From positions 57,760 through 121,759 of the forward strand of contig NZ_PGTB01000003.1 of NCBI RefSeq assembly GCF_002786325.1: a stretch of DNA of 64,000 nucleotides. Reading direction: 5' to 3'. The DNA comes from Pseudooceanicola lipolyticus. Lineage in GTDB: Bacteria; Pseudomonadota; Alphaproteobacteria; Rhodobacterales; Rhodobacteraceae. Of the stretch, positions 41,110 through 49,885 are shown one piece after another. The translations under genes and the position numbers were made by a program. The notes below the pieces were generated by a model that worked only from the letters and a program-made list of their open reading frames with translations, had not been told where the DNA came from and made no database searches. Each line of letters starts with the position of its first letter. Position 1 is the stretch's first letter.

Positions 41110-42118
41110 TGTGGTGCTCCTTTCGGTGCTGGATGATTTCGGGAGATCACAGCGACGGCCCAGACCGGACGGGTGCACCGCCTGCGGTCGCAACGAAGCG
41201 CAGCACAGTGGAGAAGGGCTTGCCCTTGCACCGGGACGTGGCCGGCGCACGCTCTCCCAATCAAATCGCCACACCGCGAAGGCGCTTTCGCACACTGACG
41301 GATGCCCGAACCTGCGCGTTCCTTCCTACGAGGCCTTGCCTCCCGAACCGACCGCGAAATGCGGGCCAGACCTTTGGCCGAGACGGAGGCCCCTGAGCGA
41401 CCATTCGGCCGTGCTGAGGGCTGGCTCGGAGAGACTGACCGCAGCGCCCTTGGCCGAAGGGAGCGCGGGGGTGTCCGGCTCGGGGTGGAGGGCGGCGCCG
41501 CCGACCGGAACCTCGGCACGCGGTCCCGCGCCCACGCGGGATTCGCCCAGAACCGACGTCCCGCCGCGGTTTCCCACAGGCCCCTCTCTCGAGACTTGGG
41601 GTCTCGTTCGGGGCCTGCTCCGGCCTGGAACTCCGCTCCCAAGGTCGCTCCGTTCCAGGCTGGAAAACCGCTCGCCCCCATCCGTCCGTCGCACATAGCC
41701 CCGGCGGAAATTTGGAGCTGAATTGCAGTCGCAGCGCGCGCTCCAAACGAGGAATACACGGAGAAGCTGATCTTCAGCCTTTCCCAGAGCTGAGACACAT
41801 TCAAAAACATATCGACTTTCAGTGGCTTGCCCTGACGTTGATTGGCGTCTTTCCGCGCAACGATGGAACAGCGAGGTTCAACCTCAGACTGTTTCAAAGT
41901 AGCAATTCCGGGCTTGGTTCTTGGTGGTGAATGCCCAGGATGACCGCTTTTCGCGACTGCCTCAGTGAGGCCGCGAAGACCGGCGTCATGGGCTCCTGAC
42001 CGAGAGCCAGCATGACGTTCTCAGCCAACCGCGTCTTCCCGAGCGGCGAGCCGACACGACCCGTTGCGCCGCCGGGTACCCAACCTGTGGCACGACACAG
42101 ACGAACCAAGAAGGAGGT
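41110..42118. other. 1-kb GC-rich stretch without a clear gene
   Basis: Frames are open on both strands, but they are rich in Arg, Pro, Ser and Gly and have no ribosome sites or motifs; that is what random GC-rich sequence gives. No dyad as strong as in the neighbouring non-coding parts. It may contain control elements for the gene at 42123. Confidence 0.45.
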
Positions 42119-42122
42119 ATGA

Positions 42123-42422
42123 ATGGACCAATCGAGCGAGTCTGTCCGACAACCGAAGCGCGCCCTGCTACTCGGCAACAGGGTGCGCCAGTTCATCAAA
42201 CGCGGGGGCCGCCTGCGCTACGAACCCCATAAGGATCCTGCGAACGGCAAAACCGTCTGGGTCGTCATGGGCGTCTTCCCCGACGAGACGGAAGAGCCGG
42301 TGTTCACGACGTCGTCCGGCGAGCACAAGCACTTCCGCTCGGCCGATGCCATGATCCAATATCACCGACAGATGTGCCCGGATGAGGATGTGCTGATCGT
42401 TCCGATGCCCACGAGCCATTAG
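42123..42422 (+). CDS. Small unknown protein, paralogue of the 5250 gene
   Basis: A 99-aa protein with AAGGAGG 5 bases before the ATG. FIKRGGRLRYEPHKDP, VWVVMGVFPDETEEPVF, HFRSADAMIQYHRQMCPDEDVLIVP are shared in pattern with the 94-aa protein that opens the transfer operon. Two copies near transfer and ArdC/SLOG genes suggest a plasmid-specific role. Not assigned to a known domain. Confidence 0.7.
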   Translation: MDQSSESVRQPKRALLLGNRVRQFIKRGGRLRYEPHKDPANGKTVWVVMGVFPDETEEPVFTTSSGEHKHFRSADAMIQYHRQMCPDEDVLIVPMPTSH

Positions 42423-42434
42423 CTCACGGATTGG

Positions 42435-42456
42435 AATGGCCCCTCCCGGGGCCATT
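42435..42456 (+). terminator. Terminator after the 99-aa protein gene
   Basis: AATGGCCCC-TCCC-GGGGCCATT, perfect 9-base stem, then TCG, 13 bases past the stop. Confidence 0.7.
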
Positions 42457-42691
42457 TCGCCGCGGCAGCGGCTCCCGCGCGGACAGCGCCAGTCCTGCCG
42501 GGACAGGGCCTCGGGCCCTGACGCGGCAGGACACCAAAGGGCCGCCTCAAACGAAATGACCCCACCGAAGCCGAGCCGGAACGCCCTCTCGCCGGTCAGG
42601 GAAAATCATCCTCAGCCCATCTCTTCCAACGGCTGGCAGGCAACGCGAAAGGGCCGGAAGGAAGGGCCGCCCGAAGGCGACCCTCTCTCGG

Positions 42692-43621
42692 TCATTCATC
42701 CGATGCCTTCTTCGCAGGATCGGCGACCCGCATCACGGTCAAACCCTTCGCCTCGGCCTTCTGCCCGAGGTTCAGCGCCACCCCGTTGCCGCCGAAGAGC
42801 ACAACACCCGTCGCGGCGAACTTGTCGTCGAGCATCTCATCGTTGCATTTGAACGGCGCCGCCCGTCCATGTGCGGACCAGCGCGGATCGAAGCGCGCCT
42901 GCGCGACGCCGCGCGCCCGCGCCCACCGTGCCGCGATCATCTCGGCACCATGCTTGCCGCCCTTGTGGCAGAGGAAGATCTCCTGATTGCGGTTCTGCCG
43001 GATGCGCTCCCGAACCTTGTCGAGCGTGTTGAAGATGACGTCGATATCAGTCCAGTCGGTGGCACCCGAGACGATCAGGGGCACCCCCTCGACCTTCGAC
43101 TTCGTAGCCGTTTCGCGATCATGCTGTTCCAGGAGCTGCTGTGCCTCGAAGACCGCCCCGGTCTCCTGCGCCCGGACGCTCGCCCGCGAGCCTGCGGCCG
43201 GGATGAAGGCATGGCCGGTCTCGACCTCGTAGCATTCCGCCGCCGCCTCGGCCATCGTCTCGACGGCTCCGACGATTTCCCTCAGCTGCAGGAAGCGGAC
43301 CTGGGCCTCTTCCAGCGCAGTCTCCGCAATCTCCGATCCGTCGTGCGATTTTGCGAGTGCTCCGATCTTGTCGGCGGTGCGGTCAAGCTCCTTGCCGAGG
43401 GCGACCTTGCGACGCTGCAGGATCGTGGCGAACCCATGCGCGAGCGGTTCGATCTCGCCCTCGAGCCCGGTGCCGCGCAGCTGCCCGAGCAGCGCCTCGA
43501 AGGTCTCGCGGGTGATGCTGTCCCTCAGGATGTCGTCTTCGGGGATCGGCAGGACGGCGCCCTTCTCCGTCAGCCCGAAGAGTTCGATGGTCTCGTAGGC
43601 GGTTGCGTTGTCGTAAGCCAT
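42692..43621 (-). CDS. DUF2493/SLOG-family protein
   Basis: A 309-aa protein. The C-terminal part (about 175-300) is a Rossmann-like DUF2493/YspA SLOG domain: VPLIVSGATDWTDIDVIFNTLDKVRER, IFLCHKGGKHGAEMIAARWARARG, VVLFGGNGVALNLGQKAEAKG. SLOG domains bind nucleotide ligands. The N-terminal 170 residues are helical. Such genes are common on alphaproteobacterial plasmids next to the DUF736/ParB-like block. GGAG is 9 bases before ATG 43621. Confidence 0.85.
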   Translation of the reverse strand: MAYDNATAYETIELFGLTEKGAVLPIPEDDILRDSITRETFEALLGQLRGTGLEGEIEPLAHGFATILQRRKVALGKELDRTADKIGALAKSHDGSEIAETALEEAQVRFLQLREIVGAVETMAEAAAECYEVETGHAFIPAAGSRASVRAQETGAVFEAQQLLEQHDRETATKSKVEGVPLIVSGATDWTDIDVIFNTLDKVRERIRQNRNQEIFLCHKGGKHGAEMIAARWARARGVAQARFDPRWSAHGRAAPFKCNDEMLDDKFAATGVVLFGGNGVALNLGQKAEAKGLTVMRVADPAKKASDE

Positions 43622-44500
43622 GTCGCTATCTCCAGATGGTTGTGGAGCCACCACGTGAGTGTGGGGGCATGGCCGTACGTCTGGTTCACCGAATCTGTCC
43701 GGGTCAGGGACGGCGAAGCCGCCGGCTTGCCGGGCGCAAAAGTTTTCCGGGCGCGCCGCCAACCACGGGCGCGCCGTCGATCACTGGGCTGACACCTCCG
43801 CGCGCACCGCCCTTGCCGAAAAGTTTTGCGATCCTTGAGGCGGGCTGATTTGGGGGCCATCCGGAGGATATGCTTCCGCGCTCATGTGTGTGTGTTTGAC
43901 GGTAGGTTTGCCCGACACGAGCAGGCAAACGCCGCGACCGGACGCGGGAGACGGATGAAGCGGAGGGATGGTTTTGGCCTCTGGCCAAAACAGACTGGAG
44001 CGCAATCCGGCGGAGCGGCCGGGGCGCGACGTGCTCGCGAGGCGGGCAAACCGGGATGCCGGGTGCGACGCCGCGGTGAGGCCGCATGGCCGAATGCGCG
44101 ATCGGCCAAGGGCCGATATCTCCCCTGCGACACGCGAAGCCGAGCAGGGGAGGCCGTCAGGCATCTGGCACCACATTCGGAGCGATGACCGCCGCTCGTA
44201 TTCTGTCCCGAGCTGATTTCGGTTGTCCAAGCGAGCCAAGTGAACCAAGACGCAAACAAAGAGGAAGGGTATGTTCCATGACACCGAAGTGGCCTGAAAT
44301 AACGGAGGGCCATCGGGACGGTTTTACATTGCTCTGTCCTAAACTTCATAAGCACTGCGTCTGACCAGATTACCACGCCGCAGCGGACGTTCGCTGCGGG
44401 AGGCGCGAGCGTCGTTAGTGCGGACTTTCCTGACTTTCGCTGCGACTGCGCGGTGTGAGGTTTGTGCAGTGGCCCCACAGCGATCCTGAGATCGGCGCCG
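43622..44500. other. 880-base non-coding region with several perfect stems
   Basis: No gene with support. Perfect inverted repeats: GTTTTGGCC-TCT-GGCCAAAAC (43971-43991), ATCGGCC-AAG-GGCCGAT (44101-44117), CTCCCCTGC (44120-44128) / GCAGGGGAG (44144-44152). A short frame at 44278-44364 has GAGGAAGGG before it but encodes only 28 residues. Could be an origin-like or structured RNA region. Confidence 0.55.
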
Positions 44501-44968
44501 TCAGGCAGCCTCGTAGCTGGAGAAGATTTCCGTCCTGCCATCTCCGAGGATCAGGAACACGTCGTAGGCTTCCCGCTCATCCTCTGGCCCCATGCCCGGT
44601 GATCCGTAAGGCATCCCAGGCACGGCGAGACCGACGGCATCGGGGCGCTCGGATAGCAGCCGTCGAATGTCGGCCGTCGGCACGTGTCCTTCGATCAGGT
44701 AGCCCTCGATTTCGCCGGTGTGGCAGGAGGTCATGTTCTGGGGGATGCCGTTCTCGAGCTTGTGCCGGATCAGGAGGGTGCCGAAGCTGCGCTCGGTGGT
44801 GACCTTAAATCCGTTCTCTTTGAGGATCTCGATCCAAGCTGTGCAGCAGCCACAGTTCGGGTCTTTCAGAACGTGGATCGCGGGAGAGCTTTGAGACAGT
44901 CCGGCGGTCGGTGCCGTCGCGGCGAAGCAAGCGGCGGAGGCCATCACGGCGCGGCGGGTGAGGGTCAT
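44501..44968 (-). CDS. DUF411 periplasmic metal-binding protein
   Basis: A 155-aa DUF411 protein with a Tat-like leader MTLTRRAVMASAACFAA and the core HVLKDPNCGCCTAWIEILKENGF (CxCC), NMTSCHTGEIEGYLIEGHVPTADIRRLLSERP, AVPGMPYGSPGM. DUF411 proteins are linked with copper/silver handling in the periplasm. GAAAGGAACC precedes the ATG. It lies downstream of the P-type ATPase remnant. Confidence 0.9.
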   Translation of the reverse strand: MTLTRRAVMASAACFAATAPTAGLSQSSPAIHVLKDPNCGCCTAWIEILKENGFKVTTERSFGTLLIRHKLENGIPQNMTSCHTGEIEGYLIEGHVPTADIRRLLSERPDAVGLAVPGMPYGSPGMGPEDEREAYDVFLILGDGRTEIFSSYEAA

Positions 44969-44979
44969 CAGGGTTCCTT

Positions 44980-45330
44980 TCAGGTCTTTGCGGCGGCGCG
45001 ATCGGGGCGTGTCTCAGCGGTCAGATCGACGTGACCCGCAGGTTCAGGCGTGCCGGTAGGACGGAAGAACAGCAGCCGCAGGGCGTTCATCGTCACCAGC
45101 AAGGTGGCACCGGTATCCGCGAGGATTGCGATCCAAAGGCCGGTGATCCCGAGCACGGTAGTCACGAGGAATATCGCCTTGAGGCCGAGCGCAATCGCGA
45201 TGTTCTGGCGGATGTTCGAAATGGTCGCACGGGAGAGGCGGATCTTGCCCGGCACATCGGTCACACGGTTGCGCAGGATCGCCGCGTCGGCCGTCTCGAG
45301 CGCCACGTCGGTGCCCGAGCCCAAGCGTGC
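44980..45330 (-). pseudogene. C-terminal remnant of a Zn/Cd/Pb P1B-type ATPase
   Basis: Homology begins in GSGTDVALETADAAILRN, the hinge end of CadA/ZntA/PbrA pumps, and runs through the last two helices (IAIALGLKAIFLVTTVLGITGLWIAILADTGATLLVTMNALRLL). The whole front, with the phosphorylation site and CPC, is gone. The frame extends upstream without similarity. lspA begins 38 bases away, so a deletion has fused the tail to this spot. With lspA and the CDF gene it marks a decayed pbr/cad-type module. Confidence 0.88.
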
Positions 45331-45367
45331 TGTCGATGCCCTTTGCGGATGGAATGCTGGACATCGA

Positions 45368-45868
45368 TTATTTCCCCGTAACGTTTTCTTCTCGGTGGTT
45401 ACGTTCGGGCTTGTTCTGCGCCGAGCGGAAGCTGTCCCAGAACAGCAGGGCCGCACCGCAGAAAATCGCCACATCCGCAAGATTGAAGGACGGCCAGTGG
45501 TATGTTCGGTAATGGAAATCCAGAAAATCCGGGACGGCCTGATAACGCAGCCGGTCGAGGACATTGCCGAGCGCGCCGCCGATGATCAGACCGAGAGCGG
45601 CAGCCGTCAGCCTGTCCGGCGCGCGCCACAACCAGATCAGCAGCCATGCCACGATCACGCCAGCAAGCGCGATGAGACCCCACCAAGGCACGATCCCGCC
45701 CAGCATACCGAAGCTGACTCCATCGTTCAGAACCCGCACGAGATTGAGAAAGGGTAGAACCTCGACGCCGCGCTCAAGCGCCGGTGTGTTCAGCGCAAGC
45801 GCCTTGGTACCCTGATCGAGGCCGAACGCCGCGATCGCGCAGAGCCCGCCCAGAACGCGGCTGTTCAT
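45368..45868 (-). CDS. lspA: Signal peptidase II (LspA/PbrC-like)
   Basis: A 166-aa membrane peptidase that cleaves prolipoproteins. Four helices; catalytic Asp pair in GGALGNVLDRLRYQAVPDFLDF and FNLADVAIFCGA; VLNDGVSFGML is the third motif. Plasmid lspA copies next to P-type ATPase and CDF genes are known from lead/cadmium operons. ATG 45868 overlaps the CDF stop. Confidence 0.92.
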   Translation of the reverse strand: MNSRVLGGLCAIAAFGLDQGTKALALNTPALERGVEVLPFLNLVRVLNDGVSFGMLGGIVPWWGLIALAGVIVAWLLIWLWRAPDRLTAAALGLIIGGALGNVLDRLRYQAVPDFLDFHYRTYHWPSFNLADVAIFCGAALLFWDSFRSAQNKPERNHREENVTGK

Positions 45869-46719
45869 GCCGCTGCCTTCAGATCGGCCCGCGCATCGCG
45901 GATGATTGCCCAAGACGAGTGCAGGAACAGTCCGGCGATGCCGAAGGCGACGATGAGGTCCGGCCAGGCGCTGCCCAGCCACGCCACGAGACCGGCGGCA
46001 ACGACAACCGCCGCATTGCCGATGGCGTCGTTGCGCGAGAATAGCCAGACGGCCCGCATGTTCGCGTCGCCCTTGCGGAACCGCAGCAGCGGCAGAACGG
46101 AGATGACGTTGACGACAAGGGCGATCATGCCAAGCAGGCCCATTAGACCTGCATCCGGCGTCGTCCGTTCGAAGACTCGCACGATGGTCGTGCCGAGGAC
46201 GCCAAGGCCGAGCAGGCCGAGGAAGATGCCTTGGATCAAGGCCGACCGTGCCCGCCAGGCGAGGCTCCAGCCGATGGCCAGCAGGCCAAGGAAGGTGATC
46301 GCGCCGTCGCCGATGAAATCGAGCGCATCGGCCTTCACGGCCTGCGATCCGGAAATGAAACCGCCGATCATTTCGAGGACCCCGTATCCCACGTTCAGGA
46401 TCACGACGATCCAGAGGGCACGGCGGTAGGCCGGGTCCTGATGGGCGGGATTCGGCGGAATGTCTTCATCGCCCTCGATCCGGTCGAAGCCATAGCCTGT
46501 CACCGCGACTGCCTTTTCGATGTCCGGCAGGCGCACTTCGGGTGCAGTCAGTGTCATGATGTGCGTCGCGGCCGACACTTTCACATCGCCGGGCGCGACC
46601 CCGGCTGCCTGTGCCGCCCGCTCGATCTGCGCGGCATCCTTGGCGCAATCCATACCGGAAACCCGGTAACGGACGGGCGGGACATCTGCCGTCGATCCGG
46701 CATTTTCGGTGTTGGCCAT
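45865..46719 (-). CDS. CDF-type cation exporter with HMA-like start
   Basis: A 284-aa transporter. Residues 15-75 look like a heavy-metal-associated domain with YRVSGMDCAKDAAQIERA; the second Cys of CxxC is missing. Then six helices with QAVKADALDFIGDGAITFLGL and RAVWLFSRNDAIGNAAVV, the metal sites of the family. Zn, Cd or Pb export by proton exchange is likely. AGGA is 9 bases before ATG 46719. Divergent from the ArsR-type gene. Confidence 0.9.
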   Translation of the reverse strand: MANTENAGSTADVPPVRYRVSGMDCAKDAAQIERAAQAAGVAPGDVKVSAATHIMTLTAPEVRLPDIEKAVAVTGYGFDRIEGDEDIPPNPAHQDPAYRRALWIVVILNVGYGVLEMIGGFISGSQAVKADALDFIGDGAITFLGLLAIGWSLAWRARSALIQGIFLGLLGLGVLGTTIVRVFERTTPDAGLMGLLGMIALVVNVISVLPLLRFRKGDANMRAVWLFSRNDAIGNAAVVVAAGLVAWLGSAWPDLIVAFGIAGLFLHSSWAIIRDARADLKAAA

Positions 46720-46756
46720 GGTCGCGCTATTCCTGCTAGGATGAATCGAAGAACAA

Positions 46757-46778
46757 CATATCAGCGAGGAGTGATATG
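46757..46778. promoter_or_regulatory. Candidate ArsR-type operator between CDF and regulator
   Basis: Perfect CATATCA (46757-46763) / TGATATG (46772-46778) with 8 bases between, reaching the ATG of the regulator gene. ArsR/SmtB proteins bind such AT-rich dyads. Confidence 0.6.
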
Positions 46779-47120
46779 GCGCAATTGGTCGATGACCGCA
46801 AGAGCGCAACCATCGAGCGACGGGCGAAGCTGTTCCGCGGCTTCGCGGACCCGAGCCGCCTGGCCATCCTCGGTGCACTTTGCAACGAGCCATTGGCCGT
46901 TCACGAGCTCGTCGAGCGGACCGAACTATCGCAACCCAACGTCTCCAACCATCTGAGGTGCCTGCTGGACTGCGGGCTTGTCGCCAGCGACCGCGAAGGG
47001 CGCTTCATCCGTTACCGTATCAGCAACCCGCGCATCACGGTCCTTCTGAACGATGTGGACGCACTTCTCGACGTGGTCGCAAAGGGTGTTGAGGCGTGTG
47101 ACAATTATCGTGAGGCGTGA
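46776..47120 (+). CDS. ArsR/SmtB-family metal-responsive repressor
   Basis: A 114-aa winged-helix regulator: RAKLFRGFADPSRLAILGALCNEPLAVHELVERTELSQPNVSNHLRCLLDCGLVASDREGRFIRYRI. Cys residues in ALCNE and HLRCLLDC resemble the CmtR/CadC type of Cd/Pb sensors. It would repress itself and the divergent CDF-lspA genes until metal binds. AGGAG precedes the ATG and is inside the dyad spacer. Confidence 0.9.
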   Translation: MAQLVDDRKSATIERRAKLFRGFADPSRLAILGALCNEPLAVHELVERTELSQPNVSNHLRCLLDCGLVASDREGRFIRYRISNPRITVLLNDVDALLDVVAKGVEACDNYREA

Positions 47121-47305
47121 GTCAGAACGGACGGCCGGTCGACTCGGCGCAGATCGGTTGGAAAGATGTTGTCCGTGTGCAGGGTCCGACCGGAATCCTG
47201 CTGAGGTTCGACAAGCTGGCTTCGGAAGAGACACCATTCATGTATCACTGCCACATCCTCGAACACGAGGATGCGGGCATGATGGGGCAGTTTACGGTCA
47301 CATAA
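47117..47305 (+). pseudogene. C-terminal remnant of a multicopper oxidase
   Basis: After about 15 joined residues the frame reads IGWKDVVRVQGPTGILLRFDKLASEETPFMYHCHILEHEDAGMMGQFTV, the last copper-binding segment (HCHxxxH, axial Met) of a CotA/FtsP-like oxidase. All earlier copper sites are missing. It overlaps the ArsR stop by chance of the junction. Likely non-functional. Confidence 0.85.
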
Positions 47306-47624
47306 CAGGACCCCACCCGCTCGACACCGGGCGTCGTCAAGAGCTTACGTCTTCTTGCGGCGTTCTATCAGGTGCCGGTGTCGCCTTGTTGAAACGCATT
47401 ACGGAGTATGTCTAGACCCGAACGGAGAACACCTCGCTAAGCTGCGGGTCCGCCGAAGCGGCCGTCCAGTCGCTCGGCAGCATTCGTCAAAAAGGGCTCG
47501 GACCCGGCCTTCGCCGTAGGCTACCTGAACGGCGGCTTCGGCGCTAACGAGACAATCTCGGCGCGAAATCGAGCTTCCGCTCCCTCGTGCAACCCGCCAA
47601 CCACGTCCTGAAACGCCCGCGACC
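47306..47624. other. 319-base stretch with a possible gene scrap
   Basis: No intact gene. On the + strand, 47477-47612 reads AAFVKKGSDPAFAVGYLNGGFG before it loses sense, which looks like a coding remnant of unknown family. Confidence 0.35.
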
Positions 47625-48131
47625 CTAATCGTCCAACATCCCCGCCGCGCGCATGCTGAACACAGCCTGCTCCCGCCCGAAGCCGACGATGAGGTGATCG
47701 TGGACGGTGATGCTCATCACCCTGCAGGCGTCAACGATCTTCCGTGTCATGTCGATGTCGGCCTGGCTTGGCTGCGGATCGCCAGAGGGGTGATTGTGAC
47801 AGAGGATGAGAGCAGAGGCATCAAGCACGAGAGCCGAACGCATGACCTCGCTGACATAGACCGGGACGTGATCGATGCTGCCCCGTGACATGATCTTGTC
47901 ACGGATCAGCTTGTTCTTCCGGTCCAACAGCAGCACCCGGAACACCTCGACCCGTTCGCGGACGGCGTTCAGAGCCAGATAGTCGGTCAGCATCGTCCAG
48001 GACTGCAGCGCGGCGGTGGCCCGGGCATGCCTGCGCAGGATATCGCGAGCGGCGTCGATGGTCGCGATTTCGGCCTCCGACAAACCGGGCGCAGGCGGAT
48101 CGATGATGTCGATGGGATCATGTCGTGTCAT
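47625..48131 (-). CDS. RadC/JAB-domain plasmid protein
   Basis: A 168-aa protein with the MPN/JAB metal site of RadC-type proteins: ALILCHNHPSGDPQPSQADIDMTRKIVDACRVMSITVHDHLIVG (His-x-His ... Asp). The HhH start of chromosomal RadC is absent, as in most plasmid copies. Role unknown; often found in plasmid anti-restriction or maintenance blocks. It begins the 47.6-58 kb block on the - strand. Confidence 0.88.
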   Translation of the reverse strand: MTRHDPIDIIDPPAPGLSEAEIATIDAARDILRRHARATAALQSWTMLTDYLALNAVRERVEVFRVLLLDRKNKLIRDKIMSRGSIDHVPVYVSEVMRSALVLDASALILCHNHPSGDPQPSQADIDMTRKIVDACRVMSITVHDHLIVGFGREQAVFSMRAAGMLDD

Positions 48132-48171
48132 GTCGGTTCCAATGGTTTGAGAGTGGCACGGCGGGCGGCAT

Positions 48172-48402
48172 TCAGATCATCCCGGAGATGACGAGGCCGG
48201 ATTTCATGGAAGCGCGGCCGCAGGCCTCGCAGAAGCCGGCGCGCTGATCTGGTTCGAGATCGGCGGTGTGATCGCAATCGGACGCCACGCAGATCGCGGG
48301 CACGATGCTACCGACCGCATGGTCTTCCAGGAAGTCCGCGACCTCGGCGTAGCCTTCGGCCTCGGCGAGCTTGACCAACTTGGGATGGGAGAGATTGAAC
48401 AT
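48172..48402 (-). CDS. 76-aa Cys-rich small protein
   Basis: MFNLSHPKLVKLAEAEGYAEVADFLEDH, then CVASDCDHTADLEPDQRAGFCEACG: four Cys in two pairs suit a zinc knuckle. AAAGGA is 9 bases before ATG 48402. No named family known to me; similar small proteins accompany DUF736 genes on alphaproteobacterial plasmids. Confidence 0.65.
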   Translation of the reverse strand: MFNLSHPKLVKLAEAEGYAEVADFLEDHAVGSIVPAICVASDCDHTADLEPDQRAGFCEACGRASMKSGLVISGMI

Positions 48403-48430
48403 CTATCTATTCCTTTGATGGGATGAAACG

Positions 48431-48464
48431 AAAAGAGGGGAGCCGCGCTGCTGCGGCTCCCCTC
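48431..48464 (-). terminator. Terminator after the tandem DUF736 gene
   Basis: GAGGGGAGCCGC (48435-48446) pairs perfectly with GCGGCTCCCCTC (48453-48464); on the - strand TTTTCG follows. Confidence 0.88.
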
Positions 48465-48551
48465 ACGGGGCGTGCCTCTTGGGGACAGGGGGCACGGGTT
48501 TCAGGCGCCCCGATTGCTCGGGACGCCCTTTCGCTAGAATACTGCGGTTTG

Positions 48552-49280
48552 TCAGCTCACCAGGGCGAGGCCGGTGTTCTCCGACCTCTCCTGGCCAGCG
48601 CTCTCGACGAACGGGATGATCGAGAAGGTCTGGCCGCCGCGCTGCTCCTCATTCTGCACCGCGTTCACCCGCAGGTCGCCATCCGGCGTGTTGATGAGGA
48701 GCGATACGTAGTCGTTCCCGGTGCGATTGCTCTTCGCCATCCAGGCCGATCCGACCCGGATCGGGTGGCCCTTCGGCGAGCTCACCTCGATGCGGTAGTC
48801 GGGATGGGTCTCCTCGGTCTTGAAGCTGTTCTCGATGAGCATGAAGTCGAGATCGAACATCATGTTGGCGACGTAACCGGCGAAGGCGTTGTCCGCATCC
48901 ATCGCCGTCAGCTCGCCCGAGATGGATCCGGATTTCATAGTGCAGTTCGAGACCAGCGGGATGATCTCGTAGTCATCGCTCTGCGCCTCCCGCGCCACCT
49001 TGCTCTGCACCGCATTGACGCGGAACGGGCCGAGGCCCACGTCGATCTGCATCGAGAGGTAGGGATTGCCGGTGGTATTGCCGGTCTCGTTCCAGGCCGT
49101 GCCGATGCGCACCTTGCGCCCGGACTTGTTGACGGCCGTCACGTCGAAATCCGGGCTCCGCTCGGACATCTTGGTCCGGGCCTCAAGCTGGATCGCGATG
49201 TCGAACCGGGTGGAGTGGATCATGCCGGTAAAGGCTGCGGCTGCGGTGTCGGCGGATTTGGTCAGAGTTCCTGCGAACAT
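48552..49280 (-). CDS. Tandem DUF736 protein
   Basis: A 242-aa protein with two copies of the DUF736 fold. First: FTGMIHSTRFDIAIQLEA ... SPDFDVTAVNKSGRKVRIGTAWNETGNTTGNPYLSMQID. Second: GELTAMDADNAFAGYVANMMFDLDFMLIEN ... HPDYRIEVSSPKGHPIRVGSAWMAKSNRTGNDYVSLLIN. Most DUF736 proteins have one copy of about 100 residues, so this is a duplication. DUF736 genes are markers of conjugative elements; function unknown. Confidence 0.85.
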   Translation of the reverse strand: MFAGTLTKSADTAAAAFTGMIHSTRFDIAIQLEARTKMSERSPDFDVTAVNKSGRKVRIGTAWNETGNTTGNPYLSMQIDVGLGPFRVNAVQSKVAREAQSDDYEIIPLVSNCTMKSGSISGELTAMDADNAFAGYVANMMFDLDFMLIENSFKTEETHPDYRIEVSSPKGHPIRVGSAWMAKSNRTGNDYVSLLINTPDGDLRVNAVQNEEQRGGQTFSIIPFVESAGQERSENTGLALVS

Positions 49281-49398
49281 GGGTCTTCTCCTTGGGATTG
49301 CCGCTGCCCGGCTTCCTGCCTGAGCGCGCGGGATTGCTTTTCCGACCCCTCATGGGATCGCAAAAACCCAAAGCCTCCTCTCCTTTCTCTCCTGCCCG

Positions 49399-49677
49399 TC
49401 AGCCCGTCCCGGCGTCAGGATGGCCCTCCGACGTCGCCCCTCGCACCTCCCTTCCCTGCTCCCCGTCTGCTCCACGCGTGGACACCGATATGAAGAAGTC
49501 GGCCTCGGCCCCGTTCAGACGACGGCCACTCCGGTCGGTCAGACCGATTGTGCTGCCGTTCGACACATAGGTGATGAGGTATTGGCCGAGGGTATCGCGG
49601 TGCACCCGGTAGCCTTCGTTCGCCCAATGGACGGATTTGCCGGCATCCACGGCGGCCTTGATCTGCGTGACGTTCAT
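49399..49677 (-). CDS. 92-aa unknown protein
   Basis: Starts MNVTQIKAAVDAGKSVHWANEGYRVHRDTLGQYLITY, followed by STIGLTDRSGRRLNGAEADFF. The beta-rich pattern suggests a small domain that recurs on plasmids of this type. GGAG is close to ATG 49677. The C-terminal 30 residues are low complexity. No function known. Confidence 0.65.
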   Translation of the reverse strand: MNVTQIKAAVDAGKSVHWANEGYRVHRDTLGQYLITYVSNGSTIGLTDRSGRRLNGAEADFFISVSTRGADGEQGREVRGATSEGHPDAGTG

Positions 49678-49885
49678 TTTGATCTCCAGTTCCAGTTTTG
49701 ACCTTGGCAATGCGGCGCGCTCAGCCCGCTATGTCGGCATCATGCCCGCAACGCTGGCCCGGCATCGGTGATGTGACGACGCCTCGCCTCCAGGCCGGGG
49801 CGAGGCGCCCGGGACAAAAACCCGTCGCGGCGCGCGGGCGTTAATGCCGCCGTCCACGTTCGATTGACCGGCACCGCTCAACCGC

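Noticed and set aside
41106-41897. Long frames on both strands in the 41 kb gap
   Set aside because: Arg/Pro/Ser-rich, no ribosome sites; more likely non-coding.
43781-44541. Overlapping - strand frames in the 44 kb gap
   Set aside because: They run through several perfect stems and carry no domain; treated as structured non-coding DNA.
47117-47305. Small intact cupredoxin gene
   Set aside because: The sequence equals only the last segment of a multicopper oxidase and starts at a junction overlapping the ArsR stop.
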